DNA of 64,000 nucleotides from G963666705 sp963666705. Its GTDB lineage: Bacteria > Pseudomonadota > Alphaproteobacteria > CADEGL01. The DNA is taken from positions 1 through 64,000 of the forward strand of contig CAXXKO010000004.1 in NCBI GenBank assembly GCA_963666705.2, given 5' to 3'. The notes under the pieces are model-generated. The model worked only from the letters and a program-made list of their open reading frames with translations, was not told where the DNA came from and ran no database searches. Shown piece after piece: positions 18,114 through 26,365 of this stretch (position 1 is its first letter; every line of letters begins with the position of its first letter). Position numbers and translations under genes: made by a program.

Positions 18114-19426
18114 TGTCCGGTTAACTGCGGCGGTTTTCCGGTTAGTGGGTTGTGGTTAAACGTTCTTTCGGGATATTCGCGTGTCACCGACTTGAACTCC
18201 CGGTGTTAAGCCAGACATGCTCCTGCCTTCCCGGTCAGGAGCATGGCTCATGTATGCAGGCAAGATCGTTTTCGCCCAGGTGATCGACCATCTGCCCGTG
18301 CACAGCTTGCGCCGTTGCGTCCACCGCTACGGCGGCGATCGCAGGCTGCGAAGCTTCTCCTGCCTCGATCGGTATCTGTGCATGGCCTTCGCGCAGCTGA
18401 CCTATCGCGAGAGCCTGCGCGACATCGAGGCCTGCCTGCGCGCCCAGCACACCAAGCTCTACCACATGGGCATCCGCGGGCGCGTCGCCCGCGCCACCTT
18501 GGCCGACGCCAACGAGAGGCGCGACTGGCGCATCCATGCCGACTTCGCCCAGGCGCTGATCCGCATCGCCCGGCCGCTCTATGCCCAAGACAGCTTCGGC
18601 CTCGAGCTCGACCACACCGTCTATGCCCTCGACTCGACCACCATCGACCTCTGCCTCGCGGTCTTCCCCTGGGCCCCGTTCCAGCGCACCAAGGCCGCCA
18701 TCAAGCTCCACACCCTCTTGGATCTGCGCGGCAATATCCCAACTTTCATCCATATCAGCGACGGCCGATGGCACGACGTGAGGGTGCTCGACGAGCTGGT
18801 CCCCGAGCCCGGCGCCTTCTACGTCCTGGACCGCGGATACATCCATTTCGCCCGCCTCCATCGCCTGAGCCAGGGCGCCGCCTTCTTCGTCGTCCGGGCA
18901 CGGGCCAAGTTCCAGTTCCGCAGGATCGCGTCCCGCGCAATCGACAAGACCACCGGCCTGCGCTGCGACCAGACCATCCGCACCGCCGGCCAGCACACCG
19001 CCACCGACTACCCGGACAGGCTCCGCCGCGTCCGATACCGCGACCCCGAGAGCGGCAAGGCCTTCACCTTCCTGACCAACAACTTCACCCTGCCGGCGCT
19101 GACCATCGCCCAGCTCTACAAATGCCGCTGGCAGGTCGAGCTGTTCTTCAAATGGATCAAGCAGCACCTGCGCATCAAGCGCTTCTACGGCACCTCCGAG
19201 AACGCCGTCAAATCCCAGATCTGGATCGCCGTCTCCGTCTATGTGTTGATCGCCATCGTCAAGAAGCGCTTGGCTATCAACGCCAGCCTCTACACAATCC
19301 TCCAGGTCCTCAGCCTCACCGTCTTCGAAAAAACACCGCTCCTTCAATTGCTTACAAATCCAGAAACCACGACACCAATCCACCCCCATGCTAACCAATT
19401 GAATCTATTTGACTATTAACCGGACA
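18114..19426 (+). mobile_element. IS4-family element, complete copy
   Basis: 1313 bp bounded by TGTCCGGTTAA and its inverted complement TTAACCGGACA, with CTAG directly repeated at 18110-18113 and 19427-19430 as a 4-bp target duplication. The bases outside it (GGGACAGTAT on both sides) suggest insertion into a short duplicated REP-like sequence. It is sandwiched between two direct-orientation IS1595 copies. Confidence 0.92.
18250..19419 (+). CDS. IS4-family transposase, full length
   Basis: A 389-residue transposase starting MYAGKIVFAQVIDHLPVHSL; an in-frame ATG 11 codons upstream is less likely because the family starts here. The N-terminal DUF4372 region contains SFSCLDRYLCMAFAQLTYRE. The catalytic core has DSTTID, LDRGYIHF and the Y-2-R-3-E-6-K motif in YKCRWQVELFFKWIK. 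The length is normal for the family and no interruption is seen. It probably catalyses cut-and-paste transposition of this copy and of the near-identical one at the left edge of the window. Confidence 0.93.
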   Translation: MYAGKIVFAQVIDHLPVHSLRRCVHRYGGDRRLRSFSCLDRYLCMAFAQLTYRESLRDIEACLRAQHTKLYHMGIRGRVARATLADANERRDWRIHADFAQALIRIARPLYAQDSFGLELDHTVYALDSTTIDLCLAVFPWAPFQRTKAAIKLHTLLDLRGNIPTFIHISDGRWHDVRVLDELVPEPGAFYVLDRGYIHFARLHRLSQGAAFFVVRARAKFQFRRIASRAIDKTTGLRCDQTIRTAGQHTATDYPDRLRRVRYRDPESGKAFTFLTNNFTLPALTIAQLYKCRWQVELFFKWIKQHLRIKRFYGTSENAVKSQIWIAVSVYVLIAIVKKRLAINASLYTILQVLSLTVFEKTPLLQLLTNPETTTPIHPHANQLNLFDY

Positions 19427-19449
19427 CTAGTGGGACAGTATATATTTAT

Positions 19450-20525
19450 CGTCCCTATCCGGTTAATGCAGGTAGCGACCGAGTGTTCTTTATATGTTCG
19501 CTCTAAGGGTGTACTGTTCCCGCCTCTGAGGATTGGTCGGGAGACAGGGCATGAGCGGCTTGTTGACGTTCCAAGAGCGCTACCGAGACGAGGAATCGTG
19601 CATCCTGGCCTTGGCGGATTGACGCTGGCCGTCTGGGTTTGCGTGCGCCCGCTGCGGGCACCGGCGGGGCTATCGGCACAAGGCGCGGGCGCGCGTCTTC
19701 GAATGCGCGGCTTGCGGTCGTCAAGAGTCGGTGACGGCGGGAACCATCTTCCACCGCACCCGCACACCGTTGCCCAAATGGTTCCTGGCGGCGTGGTTGA
19801 TGGGGCGGGACAAGCGCGGGGTCTCGGCCCTGTTCCTGGCGCGCGAGCTGGGGCTTCGCTATGAGACCGCATGGCTGATGGCTCACAAGCTGCGCCATGG
19901 CTTGGCGGAGCGGCCGGAGGCGTTGCTGGACGGCATGGTCGAGGTCGATGAGAGCTACTACGGCGGGCGCGGCAAGCCCGAGAGCCGGGGCCGCGGGATG
20001 GCCAATGCCAACAAGAGCCTGCTCGTGCTGGCGGTGGAGAAGGTGGCGGTGGCGCCGGGCAAGGGGGTCGAAGGGCAGCGGCTTCGTCGCCGGCCGGGCG
20101 CGGCTTGCCATCCTGCCCCGGGCCAATGCCGAGCAGCTCGGCGGCTTCGTGCGGGCCGCCGTGACGCCGGGCGCGCGCCTGCTGACCGACGATTTCAAGG
20201 GCTATGCCGGGCTCGGCGCCGTCTACCAGCACCAGCCCACCGTCCAAGGCCAAGGCAAGAACGCCGAGACGCAGATGCCGATCATCCACGTCCTGTTCAG
20301 CAACCTCAAGACCTGGCTCAACGGCACCTACCATGGCGTCAGCGCCAAGCACTTGCCGCGCTATGGCCGGGAATGGGCCTATCGCTTCAACCGCCGCCGG
20401 CGGATCGACGACCTCGGCGACTTCGTCCTGAGCCGCGCCATGGCCCGGCCAACCATCACATACCGCCAGTTGATCCACGGCTTGCAACCCCAGGGCGCAC
20501 GACCTGCCTTAACCGGATAGGGACG
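19450..20525 (+). mobile_element. IS1595-family element, copy 2 (decayed)
   Basis: 1076 bp, one base longer than copy 1. An 8-bp target duplication ATATTTAT lies at 19442-19449 and 20526-20533. The left inverted repeat is intact, but the right one carries several mismatches (ACCTGCCTTAACCGG against ACCTGCATTAACCGG, then more). Its own target duplication differs from copy 1, showing an independent insertion. Confidence 0.93.
19551..20520 (+). pseudogene. IS1595-family transposase with stop codon and frameshift
   Basis: Nearly identical to the transposase at 17132-18100, but broken twice. The Arg codon CGA at position 24 has become TGA (19620-19622), and an extra A near 20071 shifts the frame after AVEKVAVAPGKGVEG. 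Everything else, including the zinc ribbon and the DESYYGG region, is still recognisable across the two frames. It cannot make a full transposase but could be moved in trans by copy 1. Confidence 0.93.
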
Positions 20526-20696
20526 ATATTTATTACACCATAACCTACTGTTCCTGAATATAAATTCTGTTCTCACGGCTTGATTGTTCCGTGAGGAGCC
20601 CCGCCGCGCTTCGTGGCGCTCGTGCCCGTGGTCCGCAGGCTCTCTGGCGCGGCCGCCGCCGGTTGGGCTATCCTCGCCCCTTGCGGGGGGTGGGCC

Positions 20697-21896
20697 ATGC
20701 GGATCCTGATCCATGACTATGCGGGCCACCCGTTCCAGGTCCAGTTGAGCCGCGCCCTCGCGGCACGCGGGCACGCGGTGCTGCACCTCTACGCCGCCTA
20801 CAACCCCACGCCCAAGGGGGCGCTCGCGCCCCGCGACGACGACGCACCGGGCTTCGCCGTCGAGGGTCTCACTATCGGCGAGACCTACGTGCGCTATTCC
20901 TTCGTCACCCGCTGGCGGCAGGAGCGCGCCTATGGCCGCGTCCTGGCCCGGCGCATCGCTGCCTGGGCGCCCGATGTGGCCCTCTTCTGCAACACCCCGC
21001 TCGACACCCTCGGAATCGCCCAGGCCGCCTGCCGGCGGGCGGGCGCGCGGTTCGTCTTCTGGGTCCAGGACCTCTCCGGCATCGCGGCCGAGCGCATCCT
21101 GCGCGCCCGCCTGCCGGTGATCGGGGAGGTGATCGGGCGCTACCATATCGCGCTCGAGCGGCGCATCGCGCGGCACAGCGACGCCCTCGTCCTCATCACC
21201 GTGGATTTCGTGCCCCTGATGGAGCGCTGGGGTATCGCTAAGGACCGCCTCGCGGTGATCGACAACTGGTCGCCCCTCGACGCCATCCACCCGGCCCCGC
21301 GCGACAATGCCTGGGCGCGCGAGCACGGGCTCGCTGGCCGGCTCGTGATCCTCTACACCGGGAGGATGGGCCTCAAGCACAACCCCTCCCTGGTGCGCGA
21401 CTTGGCGGTGCACATGAAATCCTGGCCCGAGGTGGCCGTCGTCGTCGTCTCCGAGGGCCTGGGGGCCGACTGGCTCGCCGGGCACAAGACGGAAGCGGGG
21501 CTCGACAACCTCATCCTGCTCGGGTTCCAGCCCTTCGAGCGCATGTCCGAGGTCCTGGCGAGCGCCGATGTCCTGCTCGCCATTCTCGAGGCCGACGCGG
21601 GCGTCTTCTCCGTGCCGTCGAAGGTGCTCGGCTACCTCTGCGCCGGGCGCGCCATCCTCGCCTCCGTCCCACCAGAGAACCTGGCGGCGCGCATCCTTGT
21701 CCGTCACGAGGCCGGCCTCACGGTCGATGCCGACGATGCTGCGGGCCTCGCGGTCGCGGCCGACAGGTTGATCGCCGAGCCGGGGCTGCGCGAACGCCTG
21801 GGGCAAAACAGGCTCGAATATGCTAAGAGGACGTTCGATATCGATGCCATCACGACGCGGTTCGAAGCCGTCATCGCGCGTGCGGCGGGCATATAA
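20697..21896 (+). CDS. Glycosyltransferase family 4
   Basis: A 399-residue GT-B enzyme starting MRILIHDYAGHPFQVQLSRA after a GGGGGG-rich ribosome-binding site. The donor domain shows VILYTGRMGLKHNPSLVRDL, and the phosphate-binding region is ADAGVFSVPSKVLGYLCAG, typical of WbuB-like transferases that use SVPSK in place of the usual EX7E start. It is the first gene of a plus-strand unit with the epimerase, gmhA and hldE, so it may transfer a heptose or its neighbour. The IS nest ends about 170 bp upstream and may have replaced its original upstream region. Confidence 0.87.
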   Translation: MRILIHDYAGHPFQVQLSRALAARGHAVLHLYAAYNPTPKGALAPRDDDAPGFAVEGLTIGETYVRYSFVTRWRQERAYGRVLARRIAAWAPDVALFCNTPLDTLGIAQAACRRAGARFVFWVQDLSGIAAERILRARLPVIGEVIGRYHIALERRIARHSDALVLITVDFVPLMERWGIAKDRLAVIDNWSPLDAIHPAPRDNAWAREHGLAGRLVILYTGRMGLKHNPSLVRDLAVHMKSWPEVAVVVVSEGLGADWLAGHKTEAGLDNLILLGFQPFERMSEVLASADVLLAILEADAGVFSVPSKVLGYLCAGRAILASVPPENLAARILVRHEAGLTVDADDAAGLAVAADRLIAEPGLRERLGQNRLEYAKRTFDIDAITTRFEAVIARAAGI

Positions 21897-21926
21897 TTTC
21901 GGGCCGGCGGCTGACGGTGGGGACCC

Positions 21927-22943
21927 ATGACGAAGGGCGCAACCATGGACAAGGACCAGCTCGTGCTCGTCGCCGGGGCCGGCGGCTTCATCGGCGGGCA
22001 CCTGGTGGCGGATTTCCTGCGCCAGGGCCACAGGCGAATCCGCGCCGTCGATATCAAGCCCTTCGATGCCTGGTACCAGCATTTCCCCGAGGTCGATAAC
22101 CGGCGCCTCGACCTGCTCGAGCGGCCGGCCTGCGACGAGGCCGCCGCAGGCGCCGCCTGGATCTACAACCTCGCCGCGGACATGGGCGGGATGGGCTTCA
22201 TCGAGGCCAACAAGGCGCTCTGCATGCTCTCGGTGCTCATCAACACCCATCTCCTGATGGCCGCGCGCGATGGCGGGGCCGAGCGCTTCTTCTTCTCCTC
22301 TTCCGCCTGCGTCTATGCCGCCGAGAAGCAGACCGATACGGCCGTGACGGCGCTCAGGGAGGCGGACGCCTATCCCGCCATGCCCGAGGACGGCTACGGC
22401 TGGGAGAAGCTTTTCAGCGAGCGCATGTGCCGCCACTTCACGGAGGATTTCGGCCTCGCGACCCGCGTCTCGCGCTATCACAACGTCTACGGCCCCCTGG
22501 GCACCTGGGACGGCGGGCGCGAGAAGGCGCCGGCGGCGATCTGCCGCAAGGTGATCGACGCCAAGCGCTCCGGCCGCCACGAAATCGAGATTTGGGGCGA
22601 TGGCGAGCAGACCCGCAGCTTCATGTATATCGACGACTGCCTCCTTGGCACCGAGCGGCTGATGGAGAGCGGGATCGACGTCCCGCTCAACATCGGCAGC
22701 GATCGGCTCGTGACCATCAACGGGCTCGTCGACATCATCGAGGCTATCGCCGGCGTGACGCTCGAGCGCCGCTACAAGCTCGATGCGCCCCTCGGCGTGC
22801 GCGGGCGCAACAGCGACAACACGCTTATCAAGGAGCTGCTGGGCTGGGTGCCCGGCATCACCCTCGAGGATGGGCTCGAGAAGACCTATGCCTGGATCTT
22901 CGACCAGATGACGGCGCCCGGCCCCCGCCGCGCCTTCGCCTGA
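21927..22943 (+). CDS. GDP-mannose 3,5-epimerase-like NAD-dependent epimerase
   Basis: A 338-residue extended SDR. NAD is bound by VLVAGAGGFIGGHL and the catalytic Tyr/Lys pair is in DGYGWEKLFSE. Several signatures match plant-type GDP-mannose 3,5-epimerase: NLAADMGGMGFI, the reactive Cys in FFSSSACVY, the Lys in DGGREKAPAAICRK, and RGRNSDNTLIKELLGW. That enzyme makes GDP-L-galactose or GDP-L-gulose. Here the gene sits 15 bp before gmhA and hldE, so an epimerisation in heptose metabolism (the HldD step is otherwise missing) is an alternative. The start may instead be the ATG at 21945 (MDKDQLVLV). Confidence 0.83.
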   Translation: MTKGATMDKDQLVLVAGAGGFIGGHLVADFLRQGHRRIRAVDIKPFDAWYQHFPEVDNRRLDLLERPACDEAAAGAAWIYNLAADMGGMGFIEANKALCMLSVLINTHLLMAARDGGAERFFFSSSACVYAAEKQTDTAVTALREADAYPAMPEDGYGWEKLFSERMCRHFTEDFGLATRVSRYHNVYGPLGTWDGGREKAPAAICRKVIDAKRSGRHEIEIWGDGEQTRSFMYIDDCLLGTERLMESGIDVPLNIGSDRLVTINGLVDIIEAIAGVTLERRYKLDAPLGVRGRNSDNTLIKELLGWVPGITLEDGLEKTYAWIFDQMTAPGPRRAFA

Positions 22944-22958
22944 GCCGGCCGCGCCGGC

Positions 22959-23543
22959 ATGGACCTCGACACCTTTTTCGCTTCCGAGCTCGACGAGCAC
23001 GCGGCCGTCTTGGCCGCGACCCGCGCTGGCCTGGCGGCGCCGTTCGCGGCCCTGGTCGGCGCCGCCACGCGCGCGGTGCGCGCCGGCAACAAGATCCTGT
23101 TCTTCGGCAATGGCGGCAGCGCCGCCGATGCCCAGCACCTCGCGGCCGAGCTTGCGGTCCGCTACAAGGCCGACCGCGCGCCCATCGCGGCACTGGCCTT
23201 GAGCACGGACACCTCGGCGCTTACCGCCATCGGCAACGACCTCGGGTTCGACCAGCTCTTCGCGCGACAGGTCCGCGCCCTCGGCCGCCCCGGCGACCTC
23301 GCCATCGGCATCAGCACCTCGGGGCGGAGCGCCAACGTCCTGCTGGCGCTCGATGCGGCGCGCGAGATGGGGCTCGTGGCGGCGGCGCTCTCGGGCGGCG
23401 ACGGCGGCGGTCTCGTGGGCCTCGCCGACCCGCTTCTCATCGTGCCGTCCAAGGTCACGGCGCGCATCCAGGAGATGCACATCACCCTCGGCCAGATGCT
23501 CTGCGGCGCGCTCGAGGTCGAGCTCGGGCTGGCGGCACGATGA
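22959..23543 (+). CDS. gmhA: Phosphoheptose isomerase (SIS domain)
   Basis: A 194-residue sedoheptulose-7-phosphate isomerase, the first step from sedoheptulose 7-phosphate to activated heptose. The SIS domain has FFGNGGSAADAQHLAAELAV, ISTSGRSANVLLAL, and the C-terminal Gln/His ligands in RIQEMHITLGQML, which together fit the zinc-dependent GmhA family. The length is normal. Its TGA overlaps the ATG of hldE (ATGA), so the two enzymes of the pathway are translationally coupled. Confidence 0.94.
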   Translation: MDLDTFFASELDEHAAVLAATRAGLAAPFAALVGAATRAVRAGNKILFFGNGGSAADAQHLAAELAVRYKADRAPIAALALSTDTSALTAIGNDLGFDQLFARQVRALGRPGDLAIGISTSGRSANVLLALDAAREMGLVAAALSGGDGGGLVGLADPLLIVPSKVTARIQEMHITLGQMLCGALEVELGLAAR

Positions 23544-25006
23544 CCGAACGGGCCGCCCTCGCGGGCCTGGTCGAGCGCCTCGCCGGCGTCCGGGTGCTGT
23601 GCCTGGGCGACCTCATGCTCGACCGCTTCGTCTACGGCACGGTCGATCGCATCTCGCCCGAGGCCCCCATTCCCGTGCTGCGCATCGGGCGTGAGGCGGC
23701 CATGCTGGGCGGGGCCGGCAACGTGGTGCGCAACGTGGTGGCGCTCGGCGGCCGGGCGAGCTTCGCGTCCGTCGTGGGGGACGACGCCGCCGGGCGCGAG
23801 GTCACCGGCCTCATCGCCACCATCGACGCGGTCGAGCCCTATCTCGTGGTCGCGCGCGGGCGCGAGACGACCATCAAGACCCGCTATATCGCCGGTGGCC
23901 AACAGCTCCTTCGCGCCGACCGGGAGAACCTGGCGCCCCTGGCGCCGTCGGTGACCGCGGATCTGCGGCGGGTCGCGGTCTCGGAAATCGGCGAGGCGGC
24001 CGCCACAGTGCTCTCGGATTACGGCAAGGGGGTGCTGACGGACGAAGTGATCGCCGAGGTAATCGGTGCCTGCCGCGATGCCGGCAGGCCCGTCGTCGTC
24101 GATCCCAAGGGCGCGGATTTCACCCGCTACGCGGGCGCGAGCGCGATCACGCCGAATGTGAGGGAGCTGGCCGAGGCATCGCGGACGACGATCGCCGGTG
24201 ATGCCGAGGTTGCGGCCGCCGCGGCGCGCATCATGGCAGAATGCGGGATCGCGGCCGTGCTGGTCACCCGCGGGGCCGAGGGCATGACCCTCGTCGAGGA
24301 CGGCGTGGCGCCGCCGCTTCACCTGCCGGCCGAGGCGCGCGAGGTGTTCGATGTCTCGGGCGCGGGCGATACGGTCGCGGCCACGCTCGCCACCGCGCTC
24401 GGTGCGGGCCTCGCGCTCGCCGACGCGGCGCGCCTGGCCAACGCCGCCGCGGGCATCGTCGTCGGCAAGGTGGGGACGGCGGTCGCCAGCGCTGGCGAGC
24501 TGTTCGGCGCCCTCCATGCCCAGGAGCTGCTGCTCGGCGAGCGCAAGGTGGCCGGCATGTTGGAAGGCATCGGCCGGGTCGAGGAATGGCGTGGCCGGGG
24601 CCTCGGCGTCGGCTTCACCAACGGCGTCTTCGACCTCCTCCATCCCGGCCATATCTCGCTCTTGAGCCAGGCCAAGGCGGCCTGCGACCGGCTCGTCGTC
24701 GGCCTCAACAGCGATGCCTCCGTCAGCCGCATCAAGGGCCCGGGCCGCCCGGTGCAGACCGAGGCGGCGCGCGCCGCCGTCTTGAGCTCGCTCTCGGCCG
24801 TCGACCTCGTGGTGATCTTCGCGGAGGACACGCCTGTCCGGCTGATCGAGGCGCTGCGGCCGGACGTGTTGGTGAAGGGCGCCGACTACGCCGTCAGCGA
24901 GGTGGTCGGCGCCGACATCGTCGAGGGCTATGGCGGCAAGGTGCTGCTCGCCGACCTGCTTGCGGGCCACAGCACCACGGCCACCATCGAGCGGTTGTCA
25001 AAGTGA
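23540..25006 (+). CDS. hldE: Bifunctional heptose 7-phosphate kinase / heptose 1-phosphate adenylyltransferase
   Basis: A 488-residue two-domain enzyme. The N-terminal ribokinase-like domain carries LCLGDLMLDRFVYGTV, MLGGAGNVVRNV and the anion-hole/catalytic DVSGAGDTVAATLA. The C-terminal cytidylyltransferase-like domain starts near residue 350 with GFTNGVFDLLHPGHISLL (HxGH). It phosphorylates D-glycero-D-manno-heptose 7-phosphate at C1 and adenylylates heptose 1-phosphate, giving ADP-heptose. The order gmhA-hldE and the GT9 enzyme at 6060-7154 support LPS-core or glycan heptose synthesis. The phosphatase GmhB and epimerase HldD are not recognised in the window. The gene is convergent with mmcB, 3 bp apart. 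Confidence 0.95.
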   Translation: MTERAALAGLVERLAGVRVLCLGDLMLDRFVYGTVDRISPEAPIPVLRIGREAAMLGGAGNVVRNVVALGGRASFASVVGDDAAGREVTGLIATIDAVEPYLVVARGRETTIKTRYIAGGQQLLRADRENLAPLAPSVTADLRRVAVSEIGEAAATVLSDYGKGVLTDEVIAEVIGACRDAGRPVVVDPKGADFTRYAGASAITPNVRELAEASRTTIAGDAEVAAAAARIMAECGIAAVLVTRGAEGMTLVEDGVAPPLHLPAEAREVFDVSGAGDTVAATLATALGAGLALADAARLANAAAGIVVGKVGTAVASAGELFGALHAQELLLGERKVAGMLEGIGRVEEWRGRGLGVGFTNGVFDLLHPGHISLLSQAKAACDRLVVGLNSDASVSRIKGPGRPVQTEAARAAVLSSLSAVDLVVIFAEDTPVRLIEALRPDVLVKGADYAVSEVVGADIVEGYGGKVLLADLLAGHSTTATIERLSK

Positions 25007-25009
25007 ATC

Positions 25010-25486
25010 TTAGCCGAAGCCGGGATCGTTGAAGCGCCGCAACCGGCCGCCTGCGGTGAGCGCGAAGCGCAGGATCTGCGCCCGGCGCCGGCTCGCGTGT
25101 ATGGGTGCCTCGGGCGCTTCGCGGAGAATCGCGGCTCCGTAATCGTCCGCGACCATGAGCCCCTGGTCCGCCGGCAGGATGTCGCGCGGGAAATCCTCCG
25201 GCACCGCGAAATAGAAGGCGTCGCAATATTCGAGATATTCGGGCCACTTGGAATCGGCCCGGAAATCGGCCTCGCTCGTCTTGATCTCCACGATCGCGAA
25301 GTGGCCCGCGGCGTTGAGGGCGATCACGTCCACCCGCCGCCCCGATTTCAGGCTGAACTCGGTGATCGCAGCATAGCCCGCGTCGCCGAGCGCGCGGCCG
25401 ACCCCGCGCGCCAGCCGCACTGCCCGCGGCACGAGCGCGCCCGCCGCTACCTCCCCGGGCGTGGCCGCCGCTCCGGCTCGCACCAT
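25010..25486 (-). CDS. mmcB: DNA repair endonuclease-like protein MmcB
   Basis: A 158-residue protein of the alphaproteobacterial MmcB family, linked to DNA damage (mitomycin) tolerance under SOS control in Caulobacter. It has a PD-(D/E)xK nuclease core: RRVDVIALNAAGHFAIVEIK supplies Asp and E-x-K, followed by DFRADSKWPEYLEYCD. The rest is typical, including FAVPEDFPRDILPADQGL. No obvious LexA box was located upstream. The gene is convergent with hldE. Confidence 0.88.
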   Translation of the reverse strand: MVRAGAAATPGEVAAGALVPRAVRLARGVGRALGDAGYAAITEFSLKSGRRVDVIALNAAGHFAIVEIKTSEADFRADSKWPEYLEYCDAFYFAVPEDFPRDILPADQGLMVADDYGAAILREAPEAPIHASRRRAQILRFALTAGGRLRRFNDPGFG

Positions 25487-25646
25487 GATCGCCTCTCTCC
25501 ACGCAGCTTTGTTCCCGTTGTATTCTCAAGTCCGACAGACGGCAACATCGAATCGCCGACGGGGCGGACCACCGCCCGCGGTTTCCCTCGCCGTTAGCCA
25601 AGCGTTAACCAAACGGCCTTAGCCTTCGCCCGGTGAAGTGCGGGGT

Positions 25647-26342
25647 ATGGCCATGCTCACATTCGAGAAAGTGATCTCCGCCGAGGAGCTCGGCTATATC
25701 CGCCAGGAGCTCGATACGGGCGGTTTCGTCGATGGCGGCGCGTCGACGGAAAGCGCGCGCCAGGGCCTCAAGCGGAACCTCCAACTCGGCGCCAATGAAA
25801 AGCGTCAGGCGCTTGGCAACATGGTTCTCGGGGCGCTCCAGCGCCACCCCGGTATCAAGCGCCACCCCGGTATCAAGCGTGCCATTCTCCCCTACAAGTT
25901 CTCATTCCCCATGTTCAGCCGCTACGACGTGGGCATGTATTACGGCTTGCATACAGACGCGGCGCTCCTCAACACGGGCACGCCCGTGCCGCTCCGCACC
26001 GACGTGTCCTGTACCTTGTTCCTGAGCGACCCGGAGAGCTACGACGGCGGCCATCTCACCCTCGTCCGCGAGGGCGGCAGCATCCATGCGAAGCTGCCCG
26101 CGGGCGATGCCGTCATCTATTCGACGGGGGAGCTGCACCATGTGGCGGAGGTCACGCGCGGCGCGCGCCTCGCCGCGGTGCTGTGGATACAGAGCCAAGT
26201 TCGCGACGACAGCCAGCGTCGCATCCTCGCCAAGCTCGGCCACCTCTGCGACGGCCTGGAGCGTGACGGCGCGACGCCTGAAAGCGTCAACCTCGCTTCG
26301 AGCGCCGCCAACAGCCTGCTCAGGATGTGGGGCGAGGTCTAG
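25647..26342 (+). CDS. PKHD-type hydroxylase (PiuC-like Fe(II)/2-oxoglutarate oxygenase)
   Basis: A 231-residue prolyl-4-hydroxylase-type oxygenase. The HxD iron site is in YYGLHTDAALLN; the distal His and 2-oxoglutarate Arg are in HHVAEVTRGARLAAV. PiuC/YbiX homologues are often linked to iron uptake, but no TonB receptor is adjacent. An 18-bp perfect tandem duplication (25853-25888) repeats the hexapeptide RHPGIK in the N-terminal region in frame, which lengthens a loop before the core. The ATG at 25647 or the one at 25653 is the likely start. The gene is convergent with the TPR gene. Confidence 0.88.
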   Translation: MAMLTFEKVISAEELGYIRQELDTGGFVDGGASTESARQGLKRNLQLGANEKRQALGNMVLGALQRHPGIKRHPGIKRAILPYKFSFPMFSRYDVGMYYGLHTDAALLNTGTPVPLRTDVSCTLFLSDPESYDGGHLTLVREGGSIHAKLPAGDAVIYSTGELHHVAEVTRGARLAAVLWIQSQVRDDSQRRILAKLGHLCDGLERDGATPESVNLASSAANSLLRMWGEV

Positions 26343-26365
26343 GCTTGAGACATTGCGCCGGTTGC

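Noticed and set aside
17023..20533. IS1595-IS4-IS1595 as a proven composite transposon
   Set aside because: Each element has its own target duplication and there is no outer duplication of the whole nest, so they inserted separately.
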